NCBI RefSeq assembly: GCF_004348445.1
Contig: NZ_SMKV01000008.1
Location: 124,001-188,000, forward strand
DNA from: Saccharopolyspora aridisoli
GTDB lineage: Bacteria; Actinomycetota; Actinomycetes; Mycobacteriales; Pseudonocardiaceae
Length of the DNA: 64,000 nucleotides
Direction: 5' to 3'
In this document: piece after piece, positions 1-8,513 of the stretch
How the letters are laid out: each line of letters opens with the position of its first letter
How positions within the stretch are numbered: position 1 is the first letter of the stretch
Made by a program: the position numbers and the translations under genes
The notes under the pieces: model-generated
What the model was told of the DNA's origin: nothing
Databases searched by the model: none
What the model saw: the letters and a program-made list of their open reading frames with translations, nothing else

Positions 1-1
1 C

Positions 2-862
2 ACCGTCGACCGGTCGGTACCCGCTGAGGTGGATCCCGCCGAACTGGCGCTGTACTGCACGATGCTCGGCGACGACGCCCTGGTGCTCTCCCACCGGCTG
101 ACCGAGTGGGGGATGCGCGCCGGTCTGGAGGAGTCCGCAGCGCTCGGGGAGATCGCGCACGACCTGCTCGGACAGGCCCGGGTCCTGTACGGCCGGGCGG
201 TCGAGGTGCGCGGCGAGCAGGACGAGGACCTGCTCGCCTACCACCGGGAGCCCGCCGAGTTCCGGAACGTGCGGTTGGCCGAGGTCGACTGCGGCCCTGG
301 GCCGGGCGGTGACTTCCCGACCACGGTGGCCCGCCTGCTGCTGTTCACCACTTGGCGCCTCGTGGTCTTCGAGGAACTCGCCACCTGCCGGGACGCGGTG
401 CTGGGGACGTTGGCGGCGAGGTCGCTGCACCGGCTGGCAGAACACCGCAACCACGCCGCTCAGTGGGTGATCAAGCTGGGCGATCACGGCCCCAACGGCT
501 CGCAGCTGATGAGCGCCGGTTTGGAACGCGTGTGGCCGCTGGCCGCGGAGCTGTTCGTCTCGCACCCGGTCGAAGCGAGGCTGGCCGACGCCGGCTACGG
601 CGTGGACACCTCCCGACTGCGCGCTCGGGTGGGGCAGGGGCTCGACGAGGTGTTCTCCATCGCTCGCCTCCAGCACCCGGACACCACCGAGTTCGGCGAG
701 TTCGTCCGGCCGGGCGGTCGCGACGGCGCGCACACCGAATCCATGGAGTTCCTGCTGGCCGACATGCAGTACCTGGTCAGGGCGGGGCTGGCCAGCGGGC
801 AACCCCCGAAGAAGCCTCAACAGGACGAGCGAAGTTTCAGAAATGCAATGGAAGATGAGTAG
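2..862 (+). CDS. paaC: Phenylacetyl-CoA epoxidase subunit PaaC (5' end probably outside window)
   Basis: Structural subunit of the PaaABCE oxygenase that epoxidises phenylacetyl-CoA in aerobic phenylacetate degradation. The protein reads through family hallmarks: LGDDALVLSHRL near the N-terminus, HDLLGQA about 30 residues later, and a C-terminal HTESMEFLLADMQYL block matching the PaaC end. The frame is open to the window edge; a GTG at 29 (277 aa) is possible but has no Shine-Dalgarno, so the true start probably lies upstream. A TGA at 25-27 in another frame may end the preceding gene, as expected in a paaABCDE operon. Assignment is by family resemblance; neighbouring paa genes are not visible. 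Confidence 0.88.
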   Translation, partial: TVDRSVPAEVDPAELALYCTMLGDDALVLSHRLTEWGMRAGLEESAALGEIAHDLLGQARVLYGRAVEVRGEQDEDLLAYHREPAEFRNVRLAEVDCGPGPGGDFPTTVARLLLFTTWRLVVFEELATCRDAVLGTLAARSLHRLAEHRNHAAQWVIKLGDHGPNGSQLMSAGLERVWPLAAELFVSHPVEARLADAGYGVDTSRLRARVGQGLDEVFSIARLQHPDTTEFGEFVRPGGRDGAHTESMEFLLADMQYLVRAGLASGQPPKKPQQDERSFRNAMEDE

Positions 863-986
863 TTCCCCGCAAGCCGATGAGCACCGGCCGGGCGCACAGT
901 GATCGAGGGGCAGTAGAGGCGGCGGGAGCAGTGCCTGGGGTCTTCCGCGCTCCTCGGTCGGGGACTAGTGGAAGGGCGCAACGCGG

Positions 987-1502
987 ATGGACGAGATCTG
1001 GTTGCAGGTGCTCATGGCCTTGATGGCGGGATGTGCCGGTGCGGGCGTGGTCCTCGCGGTGCGCGGACGTCCCGCCGAGCAGGTCGCGGAGGAACCGGAA
1101 CCCGCACCCGAGCCGCTGCCGCAGCGGGAGCCGGACGGCTGGGGTCCGTCCGTGCGGCACTGCGAGCAGGCGGTGCTGCGCGCGAGCCGGGCCGTCGAGG
1201 CGATGTCCTCGCAGCAAGCCCGCAACCGGTTGCTGACCGTCGTGCGCCGGATGGACGCCGAGCTGCCCAACCTGCGCGTGCTCGCCGAACTCGGACGCGG
1301 TCTGGGGGCGACCTCCCGCGACGTCGAGATCGCGGGCCGGGTGCGCAACGAGCTGGCCGAGGCCGAGGAGCGCTTCGGCGCGGTCACCCGCGAGGTGCTC
1401 GAACTCGTCGAGGACCCCGACCCCGAGCGGGTGGGCGAGTTGCGCGGGCGGTTCCCGCTGCTGCGACCGATCTCGGCAGTCCTGCCCGATCCGGTCAGCT
1501 AG
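987..1502 (+). CDS. Hypothetical small membrane-anchored protein
   Basis: A 171-residue protein of no recognised family. Residues about 5-26 form one hydrophobic segment, followed by a Glu/Pro-rich linker (about 30-50) and a mostly helical, charged soluble region (about 55-160) with no catalytic motif I can name. It is likely anchored in the membrane with the C-terminus in the cytoplasm, but topology is inferred. Its stop overlaps by 8 bases the stop of the convergent inositol-phosphatase gene. The ATG has only a weak purine-rich stretch (GGAAGGG) about 12 nt upstream, so the start is moderately certain. Confidence 0.6.
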   Translation: MDEIWLQVLMALMAGCAGAGVVLAVRGRPAEQVAEEPEPAPEPLPQREPDGWGPSVRHCEQAVLRASRAVEAMSSQQARNRLLTVVRRMDAELPNLRVLAELGRGLGATSRDVEIAGRVRNELAEAEERFGAVTREVLELVEDPDPERVGELRGRFPLLRPISAVLPDPVS

Positions 1503-2346
1503 CCGGTACCTCGGCCGCCTGCGCCCACCACGCGTGGACCTCGACGGCCGCACCGGGCGCGGCGACGAGCAGCCCGTCGCGCGGCAGCGGGTTGGGCTCG
1601 CCGCGCCGGTCGAGGACCGTGGCACCGGCCTCGGTGGCCAGAGCGAGCGCTCCGGCGACGTCCCACTCCTCGTAGTCGTCGAGCACGGCGGCGATGGTGT
1701 GGCCGAGGGCGACCTGGGTGATGGCCAGCGCCGGTGAACCCAGTAAGCGCACGCCGACCTGCGCGCTGGCCGCGTTGGTGATGAACCGGTTCATCCCAGG
1801 CCACGGCCCGTTCTTGGTCAGCTCGGTGCACACGATGCCGCCGCGTATCTCGGTGCGGTCGGGCAACCGCACCGGAGTGCCGTTGGCCCGCATGCCCCGG
1901 CCTCGCGCGGCCGCGTAGATCTGGGTCCGGTAGGGGTCGGCGACCACGCCGACCACGGGCCCGTAGCCGTCGAGCATCGCCAGGCTGTAGGCGCACCAGG
2001 GCAGCCCGGCCACGTAGTTGGCGGTGCCGTCCACCGGGTCGACCGACCAGCGGAACTCCGAGGCGCCCTGCTGCGGCGGAACGCTGGGCTCGTCCCCGAA
2101 CTCCTCGCCGAACACCGGCGTGCCGGGGAACTCGTCTGCGAGGATGCGGCGGGTGTGCCGTTCCAGCGTGCGGCCGGTATCGGTGACCCAGTCGAACGGC
2201 GACTCGCTGGGCTCGGGCCGCGCCCCTCTGCCCGCGGTCGCGATGATGACGTCGGCGGCGTCGTTGGCCAGCCGACCGGCGACCTCGAACGCCCGCGACA
2301 CCAGGGCCGGTTCGATCTGGGCGGGTGGAGTAGGCAGGGCCGTCAT
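1495..2346 (-). CDS. Inositol monophosphatase family protein
   Basis: Metal-dependent phosphatase of the inositol monophosphatase / FBPase / CysQ superfamily, 283 aa. The three metal-site motifs are intact: GEEFGDE (80-86), DPVDGTAN (103-110) and WDVA (228-231). Substrate within the family (inositol-1-phosphate, histidinol phosphate, PAP) cannot be told from these motifs. The ATG at 2346 is chosen because GGAGG lies about 9 nt upstream and the alignable region begins soon after; the open frame continues much further upstream but that is antisense to mgtA. It diverges from the mannosyltransferase gene, so a link to phosphatidylinositol mannoside or lipomannan metabolism is plausible but inferred. 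Confidence 0.85.
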   Translation of the reverse strand: MTALPTPPAQIEPALVSRAFEVAGRLANDAADVIIATAGRGARPEPSESPFDWVTDTGRTLERHTRRILADEFPGTPVFGEEFGDEPSVPPQQGASEFRWSVDPVDGTANYVAGLPWCAYSLAMLDGYGPVVGVVADPYRTQIYAAARGRGMRANGTPVRLPDRTEIRGGIVCTELTKNGPWPGMNRFITNAASAQVGVRLLGSPALAITQVALGHTIAAVLDDYEEWDVAGALALATEAGATVLDRRGEPNPLPRDGLLVAAPGAAVEVHAWWAQAAEVPAS

Positions 2347-2514
2347 GCGTCCCCAGCCTCCGCGTGGCGGGTGACCGCTCAGCAACGTCGAGGTGACCGG
2401 CTGCGGAGCCGCAAGCCACGTTTGCGGGCCGATCGGCGAGTTGGGGTGCTCTTCGGTTGTCGTTGGGGATCGCGTCACGTTGCCTTCGGCTGCTCGCCGG
2501 AACCGGCGGCGACC

Positions 2515-3648
2515 GTGTTGTCCGTGCGCATCGCGATCGTGACCGAGAGCTTCCTGCCGCAGATCAACGGAGTGACGAACTCGGTGTTGCGGGTGCTGGA
2601 GCACTTGCGTCGTCGAGGTGACCAGGCCCTGGTCATCGCCCCCGGACCCGGTCCGGACGAGTACGCGGGCTTCCCCGTCATCAGGTTGCCGGCGGTGGAC
2701 CTGCCGATGGTGTCGTCGCTGCCCATCGGGTTCCCGAGCCGCCGCGTGCTGCGCGGGCTCCAGGAGTTCGCGCCCGACGTGGTGCACCTGGCCTCGCCCT
2801 TCGTGGTCGGGGCGCGCGGGATGAACGCCGCGCGTCGGCTGGGCGTTCCGACGGTCGCCGTCTACCAGACCGATGTGGCGGGTTTCGCCGAGTCCTACGG
2901 GCTCGGGCTGACCGCGAAGGCGGCGTGGAAGTGGATCCGCCGCCTGCACTGCCACGCCGACCGCACGCTGGCCCCCTCGACGTGGGCGGTGGAGACGCTG
3001 CGCGAGCACGGCGTTCCGCGCGTGCACCGGTGGGGTCGAGGGGTCGACACCGAGCGGTTCACGCCGCGCAAGCGCGACGAGCAGCTGCGGGCCGAGCTGG
3101 CTCCGAACGGTGAACTGCTGGTCGGCTACGTCGGCAGGTTGGCACCGGAGAAGCGCATCGAGCGGCTCGCCGAGCTCGACGGCACGTCCGGCGTGCGGCT
3201 GGTCGTGGTCGGCGACGGCCCGGAGCGCGAGCGGTTGAACGCGGAACTGCCCAACGCCGCATTCCTCGGTCAGCGCACCGGCGATGAGCTGGCCCGCATC
3301 TACGCCAGCCTCGACGTCTTCGTGCACACCGGCCCGCACGAAACGTTCTGCCAGGCGGTGCAGGAGGCGATGGCCTCCGGAGTCGCGGTCGTCGCCCCGG
3401 ACGCGGGCGGGCCCCGCGACCTGGTCGAGGTGGGGCGCACCGGCTACCTGCTGCCCGCCCACGACGACGCCGAGCACGCCGCGGCCCTGCGCCGCGCCAT
3501 CGCCGACCTGCGCGATCCCGCGCTGCGGGAGCGCTTCGGCACCCACGCCCGCAACGCCGTGGCAGGTCGCACCTGGCCGGCCCTGTGCCGCCAGTTGGTG
3601 GACCACTACGCGTCGGTGAGCGGGTACGTGGAGTCGGCAGCTGCCTGA
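2515..3648 (+). CDS. mgtA: GDP-mannose-dependent alpha-mannosyltransferase, MgtA-like (GT4)
   Basis: GT-B fold glycosyltransferase, 377 aa, very close over its length to mycobacterial MgtA (Rv0557), which adds mannose to glycolipid acceptors. Visible features: N-terminal [15 protein letters not shown] (6-20), VHRWGRGVD (170-178), the donor-domain start [11 protein letters not shown] (203-213) and the EX7E retaining-GT4 motif beginning HETF (E276 and E284). A GTG at 2515 is taken as start because similarity begins there; there is no strong Shine-Dalgarno and a GTG at 2524 is an alternative. It lies 34 bp before menG, the same neighbour as in M. tuberculosis. Acceptor specificity in this organism is inferred. 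Confidence 0.85.
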   Translation: MLSVRIAIVTESFLPQINGVTNSVLRVLEHLRRRGDQALVIAPGPGPDEYAGFPVIRLPAVDLPMVSSLPIGFPSRRVLRGLQEFAPDVVHLASPFVVGARGMNAARRLGVPTVAVYQTDVAGFAESYGLGLTAKAAWKWIRRLHCHADRTLAPSTWAVETLREHGVPRVHRWGRGVDTERFTPRKRDEQLRAELAPNGELLVGYVGRLAPEKRIERLAELDGTSGVRLVVVGDGPERERLNAELPNAAFLGQRTGDELARIYASLDVFVHTGPHETFCQAVQEAMASGVAVVAPDAGGPRDLVEVGRTGYLLPAHDDAEHAAALRRAIADLRDPALRERFGTHARNAVAGRTWPALCRQLVDHYASVSGYVESAAA

Positions 3649-3670
3649 ACCGGCTCCGGAGCGGGCCACG

Positions 3671-3682
3671 TACGCTTCGGGT
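3671..3682 (+). promoter_or_regulatory. -10 box placing the menG start at or next to the transcript 5' end
   Basis: TACGCT (3671-3676) is followed by exactly 6 nt and then the GTG of menG. No Shine-Dalgarno is present, so a leaderless transcript is likely. No good -35 hexamer is visible. Confidence 0.45.
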
Positions 3683-4372
3683 GTGTCTCGGGCAGGCTTG
3701 GACAAGAACCCTCGCGAAGTCGCGGCGATGTTCGACGGCGTCGCGCGTCGGTACGACTTGACCAACACGGTGCTGTCGTTCGGGCAGGACCGGCGCTGGC
3801 GGAAGGTGACCCGGCAGCTGCTCGCGCCCCAGCAGGACGAGAAGGTCCTCGACCTCGCCGCTGGGAGCGGCGTGTCGACCGTCGAGTTCTCCCGTTCGGG
3901 CGCCTACTGCGTCGCGGCCGACTTCTCGCTGGGCATGCTCTCGGTCGGCAAGGGCCGGGGTGTGCCGCTGGTGGCGGCCGACGCCCTGCACCTGCCGTTC
4001 GCCGACGGCGCTTTCGACGCCGCGACGATCTCCTTCGGTCTGCGCAACCTCGCCGACACGGTCGCGGGCCTGCGCGAGATGCGCCGCGTGGTGCGGCCCG
4101 GCGGGCGCCTGGTGGTGTGCGAGTTCTCCACGCCGACGTGGCAGCCCTTCCGCGGCGTCTACATGAACTACCTGATGCGCGCGCTGCCCTCGATCGCCCG
4201 CGCGGTCTCCTCCAACCCGGACGCCTACGTCTACCTCGCCGAGTCCATCCGCTCCTGGCCCGACCAGCGAGCCCTCGCCGAGCTCATCGGCGAAGCCGGC
4301 TGGTCCGACACCACCTGGAAGAACCTCACGAGCGGCGTCGTGACGGTCCACCACGCCAAGAACCCGTCCTGA
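3683..4372 (+). CDS. menG: Demethylmenaquinone methyltransferase MenG/UbiE
   Basis: SAM-dependent C-methylation of demethylmenaquinone, the last core step of menaquinone synthesis, at the cytoplasmic membrane. 229 aa, usual family length. Visible motifs: FDGVARRYD (17-25), SAM-binding VLDLAAGSG (55-63), ISFGLRN near residue 115 and [12 protein letters not shown] near 140; the sequence tracks M. tuberculosis Rv0558. The GTG at 3683 has no ribosome binding site but sits 6 nt after TACGCT, suggesting leaderless transcription independent of mgtA. With the downstream menJ-like, nuo and polyprenyl synthase genes it belongs to a respiratory-quinone neighbourhood. Confidence 0.93.
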   Translation: MSRAGLDKNPREVAAMFDGVARRYDLTNTVLSFGQDRRWRKVTRQLLAPQQDEKVLDLAAGSGVSTVEFSRSGAYCVAADFSLGMLSVGKGRGVPLVAADALHLPFADGAFDAATISFGLRNLADTVAGLREMRRVVRPGGRLVVCEFSTPTWQPFRGVYMNYLMRALPSIARAVSSNPDAYVYLAESIRSWPDQRALAELIGEAGWSDTTWKNLTSGVVTVHHAKNPS

Positions 4373-4393
4373 TCGACCGGGCACGGGAGCGGC

Positions 4394-5311
4394 TCAGAGC
4401 CAGGTGGTCTCGGGTGTCGTGGTCCTGGCCCAGGTGAGGGACCGGGTGAAGGCCCTGGTGGCCGGAGGTTGCGGGTGGTTGGGAGTGCGGATCACCGCGA
4501 TCCGCCGGTGAGTCTCCGGTGCTGCTAGGGGGACGTGGACCAGGCCTGCGAAGGCGATCAGGGGTAGGACCATCCCGGGCATGATGGCGGTGCCGAGGCC
4601 CGCGGCGACCAGCCCTGCCACTGCGGTGATGTTGCCCGATTCCAGGACCACGCGGGGGTGCGCCTCCGCGGCGGCGAAGGCGCGGTCGGCGTGCTGGCGG
4701 ATGCTGGAGTTCGGCGCGAACGCGATGTGCGGTTCGGTCGCCAGCTCCGCCCAGGTCAGCGATTCGCGCGCGGCGAGGCGGTGCTCCTGCGGGAACACCG
4801 CGCACATCCGGTCGGTGGCGATGGGGTGCACGGCCAGGTCGGGCAGCGGTTCGGCGACCACCGTGACGCCCAGGTCGACGGTGCCCGCGCGAACCTTGGC
4901 GAGGACCTCGTCGGACATGCCGTCCTCGATCGACAGCTCCACGTCCGGGTGCTCCGCGCGGTAGGCCGAGACGACCGGGGGCAGCAGGATCGCCGCCATC
5001 GACGGCAGCGCCGCCACCCGGACGCGGCCGCGGGTGCCTGCCAGGAACCCGTGGAAGTGGTTGATCCCGGCGTCGAACGAGTCCACCACCCGCCGCGCGA
5101 CCAGGCAGAACTCGGTGCCCTCCGGTGTGGTGACCAGGTTGCGGGTGCTGCGCTGGAACAGCGTGATGCCGAGCTTGCGCTCGACGTCGCGCACCGCGCG
5201 GCTGATCGAGGACTGCGCCTGGTGGAGCTGCTCGGCAGCGGCGGTGAACCCACCGGTGTCGTGCACAGCGAGGACCAGCCGGAGCTGCTGCACGGTCAAA
5301 TCCATGCCCAT
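4394..5311 (-). CDS. LysR-type transcriptional regulator
   Basis: LysR-family regulator of about 305 aa. Residues 1-60 form the winged helix-turn-helix, recognisable in FTAAAEQLHQAQSSISRAV, followed by the periplasmic-binding-protein-like effector domain. Several starts are possible (TTG 5329, ATG 5311, ATG 5305); 5311 is preferred because a TAGATT -10 box lies 8 nt upstream. The gene is divergent from the CitMHS transporter–AtuA operon across a 97-bp gap holding a TGAA-N10-TTCA dyad, the usual arrangement for a LysR protein controlling its neighbour. The effector is unknown; the transported carboxylate is an obvious candidate. Confidence 0.88.
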   Translation of the reverse strand: MGMDLTVQQLRLVLAVHDTGGFTAAAEQLHQAQSSISRAVRDVERKLGITLFQRSTRNLVTTPEGTEFCLVARRVVDSFDAGINHFHGFLAGTRGRVRVAALPSMAAILLPPVVSAYRAEHPDVELSIEDGMSDEVLAKVRAGTVDLGVTVVAEPLPDLAVHPIATDRMCAVFPQEHRLAARESLTWAELATEPHIAFAPNSSIRQHADRAFAAAEAHPRVVLESGNITAVAGLVAAGLGTAIMPGMVLPLIAFAGLVHVPLAAPETHRRIAVIRTPNHPQPPATRAFTRSLTWARTTTPETTWL

Positions 5312-5317
5312 GGCGCA

Positions 5318-5335
5318 TGAATCTATCAATTTTCA
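5318..5335. promoter_or_regulatory. Candidate LysR operator between divergent genes
   Basis: TGAA-N10-TTCA dyad in a locally AT-rich stretch between the LysR gene and the CitMHS gene; just beyond it TTGACC (5340-5345) could be a -35 for the rightward operon. LysR boxes are often short dyads of this kind, but the assignment rests on position and symmetry only. Confidence 0.4.
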
Positions 5336-5408
5336 GTGCTTGACCAGCATGAGCGAGGTGGATCACAGTTCTCTCGCCCGGCCCAACTGCGGTGTTCGGA
5401 GGTTGCCC

Positions 5409-6680
5409 ATGCTGGCCGCGAGTGGATTCCTGACGATCGGCGTGTTCCTCGCCCTGGTGCTCTCGCGCAGGGTGTCGGTGCTGTTCGCGCTCACCCTGGT
5501 GCCGATCGCCGCGGCACTGCTCGGCGGTCACGGCGCGGGGCTCGGTGAGCTGGTGGCCGATGGCCTGCTCACCGTCGCCCCGGTGGCCATCATGATCACC
5601 TTCGCGGTGCTGTACTTCAGCCTGATGATCGACGCGGGGCTGTTCGACCCCGCCGTCACCCGCATCCTGCGCTGGGCCAAGGGCGACCCGCTCAAGATCA
5701 CCGTCGGCACCGCGCTGCTGACCCTGCTGGTCGCGCTGGACGGCGACGGGGCCTCGACCTTCCTGATCACCGTCTCCGCGCTGCTGCCGATCTACCAGCG
5801 GTTGGGGATGCGCCGAATCGTGCTGGCCGGCGTGGTCTGCCTCGGCGCCGGAGTCATGAACATGGTGCCGTGGGGTGGTCCGACCGCCCGCGCGATGGCC
5901 GCGCTGGAGCTCGATTCCGCGCAGCTGTTCCTGCCCGTGCTGCCCGCGATGTTCGCCGGCATCTGCTGGGTGCTGGTGGCCGCCTACCTGATCGGCCGAT
6001 CCGAGCGGAAGCGACTCGGCGTGGTGAGCATCGAAGTCGGCGAGCGGGCGCGGCTGACCGGCGCGGACCGCGTGCGGTTCTGGATCAACGCGGCGCTGAC
6101 GCTGGCCCTGGTCGGCTGCCTGCTCTTCCAGCTCGCCGACCTGGAAGTGCTGTTCCTGGTGGCCTTCCTGGTCGCGCTGCTGATCAACCGCCCGTCGTGG
6201 CAGGGCCAGCAGGAGCTGTTCGCCAAGCACGCCTACAACGTGGTGCTGGTCGTCGTGGTGATCTTCGCTGCCGGCGTGTTCACGGGCATCCTCACCGGCA
6301 CCGGCATGATCAAGGCGATGGCCGAGAGCCTGGTCGCGGTCATCCCCGACGCCGGTGGCGCCCTGCTGCCGGTGGTCACGGCCATCGCCGGGATGCCGCT
6401 GAGCTTGGTCTTCACCCCCGACGCCTTCTACTACGGGGTCGTCCCGGTGCTGGCGGAGACCAGCGCGGCGCTCGGCGGCGATCCGGCCGCGATCGGGCGG
6501 GCGGCGATCCTCGGCCAGATGACCACCGGGTTCCCGCTGAGCCCGCTGACCGCCTCGACGTTCATCCTGCTCGGCATGTCCAAGGTCGATCTCGGCGACC
6601 ACCAGCGGTTCATCTTCGGCTGGGCCTTCGGCACCACGCTGGTGATGACGGCGGTCGCGCTGCTCACGGGGGTGCTGTAG
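5409..6680 (+). CDS. CitMHS-family carboxylate (citrate–metal) transporter
   Basis: Polytopic membrane protein, 423 aa and about 12 hydrophobic segments, of the CitMHS (citrate–divalent metal:proton symporter) family. The segment with LDGDGASTFLIT and the MNMVPWGGPTARA loop are family signatures. GGAGG at 5398-5402 sits 6 nt before the ATG. The stop codon is immediately followed, with no gap, by the ATG of the AtuA-like gene, so the two are translationally coupled. Family members carry citrate, but the partner genes suggest a different organic acid here; the substrate is unknown. Confidence 0.85.
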   Translation: MLAASGFLTIGVFLALVLSRRVSVLFALTLVPIAAALLGGHGAGLGELVADGLLTVAPVAIMITFAVLYFSLMIDAGLFDPAVTRILRWAKGDPLKITVGTALLTLLVALDGDGASTFLITVSALLPIYQRLGMRRIVLAGVVCLGAGVMNMVPWGGPTARAMAALELDSAQLFLPVLPAMFAGICWVLVAAYLIGRSERKRLGVVSIEVGERARLTGADRVRFWINAALTLALVGCLLFQLADLEVLFLVAFLVALLINRPSWQGQQELFAKHAYNVVLVVVVIFAAGVFTGILTGTGMIKAMAESLVAVIPDAGGALLPVVTAIAGMPLSLVFTPDAFYYGVVPVLAETSAALGGDPAAIGRAAILGQMTTGFPLSPLTASTFILLGMSKVDLGDHQRFIFGWAFGTTLVMTAVALLTGVL

Positions 6681-7970
6681 ATGCGCATCGGCAGTGGAGC
6701 CGGTTTCGCCGGTGACCGCCTCGAACCGGCGCTGGAGCTCGTGCGGGCGGGTGTGGACGACCTGGTCCTGGAGTGCCTGGCCGAGCGCACCATCGCCCTC
6801 GGGCAGCAACGCAGGCTGGGGGATCCGGATCAGGGGTACGACCCGTTGCTGCGCGCGCGGTTCGAGCGGTTGCTGCCGGTCGCGGTGCCGAACGGAGCAC
6901 GGGTGATCACCAACATGGGCGCCGCCCATCCGCTGCGGGCGGGCGAGGTCACGCGGGAGGTGATGACGGCCGCTGGGCTGGCCGGCCGCATCGCCGTGGT
7001 CACCGGTGACGACGTGCTGGACCGGCTCGACCCGGCCACGCCGGCGCTGGAGGACGGCCTCCCGCTGGCCGAGCACGGCGAGATCGTTTCCGCCAACGCC
7101 TACCTCGGCGCCGAGGCGCTGCTGCCCGCGCTGGACGCGGACGTGGTGATCACCGGGCGGGTCGCCGACCCTTCGTTGTTCGTGGCGCCGATCGCGCAGC
7201 GGATGGGCTGGGATCTCGACGACGTTCAGCGCGTCGCCGCCGCGACGCTGGTCGGCCACGTCCTGGAGTGCGCGGGGCAGGTGACCGGCGGCTACTTCGC
7301 CGACCCGGGCGCCAAGGACGTCCCCGGGCTGGCCGAGCTCGGGTTCCCGTTCGCCGACGTCAACGCCGACGGCAGCGCGACCATCGGCAAACCGGACGGG
7401 ACCGGCGGGATGGTGACGGTCGCAACGGTGCGCGAGCAGCTGCTCTACGAGGTCACCGACCCGACCGCCTACCGCACGCCCGATGTGGTCCTGGACTTCC
7501 GCGAGGTCCGCGCCGAGCGGACCGGTGCGGACCGGGTGCGCATCAGCGGAGCACGCGGGCGGACCAGGCCGGAGGAGCTGAAGGTCAGCGTCGGCTACCG
7601 CGCGGGGCACCGCGCCGAATGCGGCATCAGCTACGCCGGACCGGGGGCGGCCGAACGGGCGAGGTTGGCTGCGGACGTGGTGAGCGAGCGGCTGCGCGGC
7701 ACCGGGCTGCGCGTGCGCGCCGACGTCTTGGGGGCGATGGGCGATCCGGACGGTGAGTGCCGGCTGCGAGTGGCCGCCATCGCGGAGGACCGGACGGCGG
7801 TGCAGGCGGTCTGCCACGAGGTCGAATCGCTCTACACCAACGGCCCTGCCGGAGGCGGCGGAGTGCGCACCGACGTGCGCGAGGTGATCGGCATCGTCTC
7901 CGCCCTGATCCCCAGGTCTGATGTGACATCGCAGGTCAGGACCCTGGAGGTGAACGATGCGACTGCATGA
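6681..7970 (+). CDS. AtuA-like acyclic terpene utilisation family protein (DUF1446)
   Basis: 429-residue member of the AtuA/DUF1446 family. Seen: GSGAGFAGDR (4-13), NMGAAHP (78-84) and VITGRVADPSLF near 155, all typical family segments. In Pseudomonas AtuA belongs to the citronellol/geraniol degradation cluster, but the biochemical role of the family is not settled. The usual carboxylase and enoyl-CoA hydratase partners are absent; instead it is coupled to a CitMHS transporter (zero gap) and to the small AtuA C-terminal-domain gene (14-bp overlap). A role in catabolism of an imported carboxylic acid is an inference from context. Confidence 0.85.
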   Translation: MRIGSGAGFAGDRLEPALELVRAGVDDLVLECLAERTIALGQQRRLGDPDQGYDPLLRARFERLLPVAVPNGARVITNMGAAHPLRAGEVTREVMTAAGLAGRIAVVTGDDVLDRLDPATPALEDGLPLAEHGEIVSANAYLGAEALLPALDADVVITGRVADPSLFVAPIAQRMGWDLDDVQRVAAATLVGHVLECAGQVTGGYFADPGAKDVPGLAELGFPFADVNADGSATIGKPDGTGGMVTVATVREQLLYEVTDPTAYRTPDVVLDFREVRAERTGADRVRISGARGRTRPEELKVSVGYRAGHRAECGISYAGPGAAERARLAADVVSERLRGTGLRVRADVLGAMGDPDGECRLRVAAIAEDRTAVQAVCHEVESLYTNGPAGGGGVRTDVREVIGIVSALIPRSDVTSQVRTLEVNDATA

Positions 7971-8256
7971 GATCGCGCACTGCCGAGCGGGCGACAAGGG
8001 GGACACCTCGATCCTGTCGGTGTTCCCGCTCGACGACGCCGACTACGACCGCCTGCGTCGGGAGCTCACCGCCGACCGGGTGCGCACCCACCTCGCTTGC
8101 CAGGTCCGCGGCGAGGTCACCCGCTGCGAGCTCCCCCTGCTCAAAGCCCTGCAGTTCACCTGCCACCGAGCCCTCGACGGGGGCGTGACCACGTCCCTGT
8201 CCCTGGACACCCACGGGAAGACCCTCAGCTCCCGCCTCCTCGCCCTGGATCTGTGA
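7957..8256 (+). CDS. AtuA-like C-terminal-domain protein (stand-alone)
   Basis: 99-residue protein matching the small domain fused to the C-terminus of longer AtuA proteins. The start block HEIAHCRAGDKGDTS is characteristic. It overlaps the AtuA gene by 14 bp, so the two products are probably made in equal amounts and form a complex equivalent to the fused form. No catalytic function is assigned to this domain. Confidence 0.82.
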   Translation: MRLHEIAHCRAGDKGDTSILSVFPLDDADYDRLRRELTADRVRTHLACQVRGEVTRCELPLLKALQFTCHRALDGGVTTSLSLDTHGKTLSSRLLALDL

Positions 8257-8442
8257 GTCGCGAGGAGCGCGTGGGGCTGGTGGGCGGTTGTGGTCCGATC
8301 CGTCCGTGATCGAAATCCGCCACCGCCCGGTCAGTCCGGACCAGGTCTGCCCTCGGCGAGGTTCGCGGACCTTGAACCGGATGGCGGGTTTCCTCACTCA
8401 GGTGGCCTACGCGAAAGGGTCGATCGCGCTGGTGCAGCGGCT

Positions 8443-8448
8443 TAGACT
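8443..8448 (+). promoter_or_regulatory. Candidate -10 element for menJ-like gene
   Basis: TAGACT matches TANNNT and lies 7 nt before the Rex-type palindrome, which would then cover about +2 to +17 of the transcript. The -35 region (TCGATC at 8420-8425, 17-nt spacer) is poor. Confidence 0.4.
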
Positions 8449-8455
8449 CGGAGTT

Positions 8456-8471
8456 AGTGAACTCGTTCACA
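8456..8471. promoter_or_regulatory. Putative Rex operator (ROP-like palindrome)
   Basis: AGTGAACTCGTTCACA: 6-bp arms GTGAAC/GTTCAC around TC. It agrees with the Streptomyces Rex consensus TGTGAACNNNTTCACA at every fixed position except the first. It lies 42 bp before the ATG of the menJ-like gene. Rex is an NADH/NAD+-sensing repressor known in actinobacteria to control cyd, nuo and related respiratory genes. Binding here is predicted, not shown. Confidence 0.65.
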
Positions 8472-8513
8472 AGCGGGTTTCGCACCGAGCACTGCACTAG
8501 TTCGAGGAGTGTC

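Noticed and set aside
1499..2419. Second minus-strand frame over the inositol phosphatase gene
   Set aside because: Arg/Gly/Ala-rich out-of-frame reading of the same gene.
4326..8006. Very long minus-strand open frame opposite menG, the transporter and AtuA genes
   Set aside because: His/Arg/Gln-rich low-complexity product, no family motifs; typical antisense shadow in high-GC DNA. Only the LysR gene is real on this strand.
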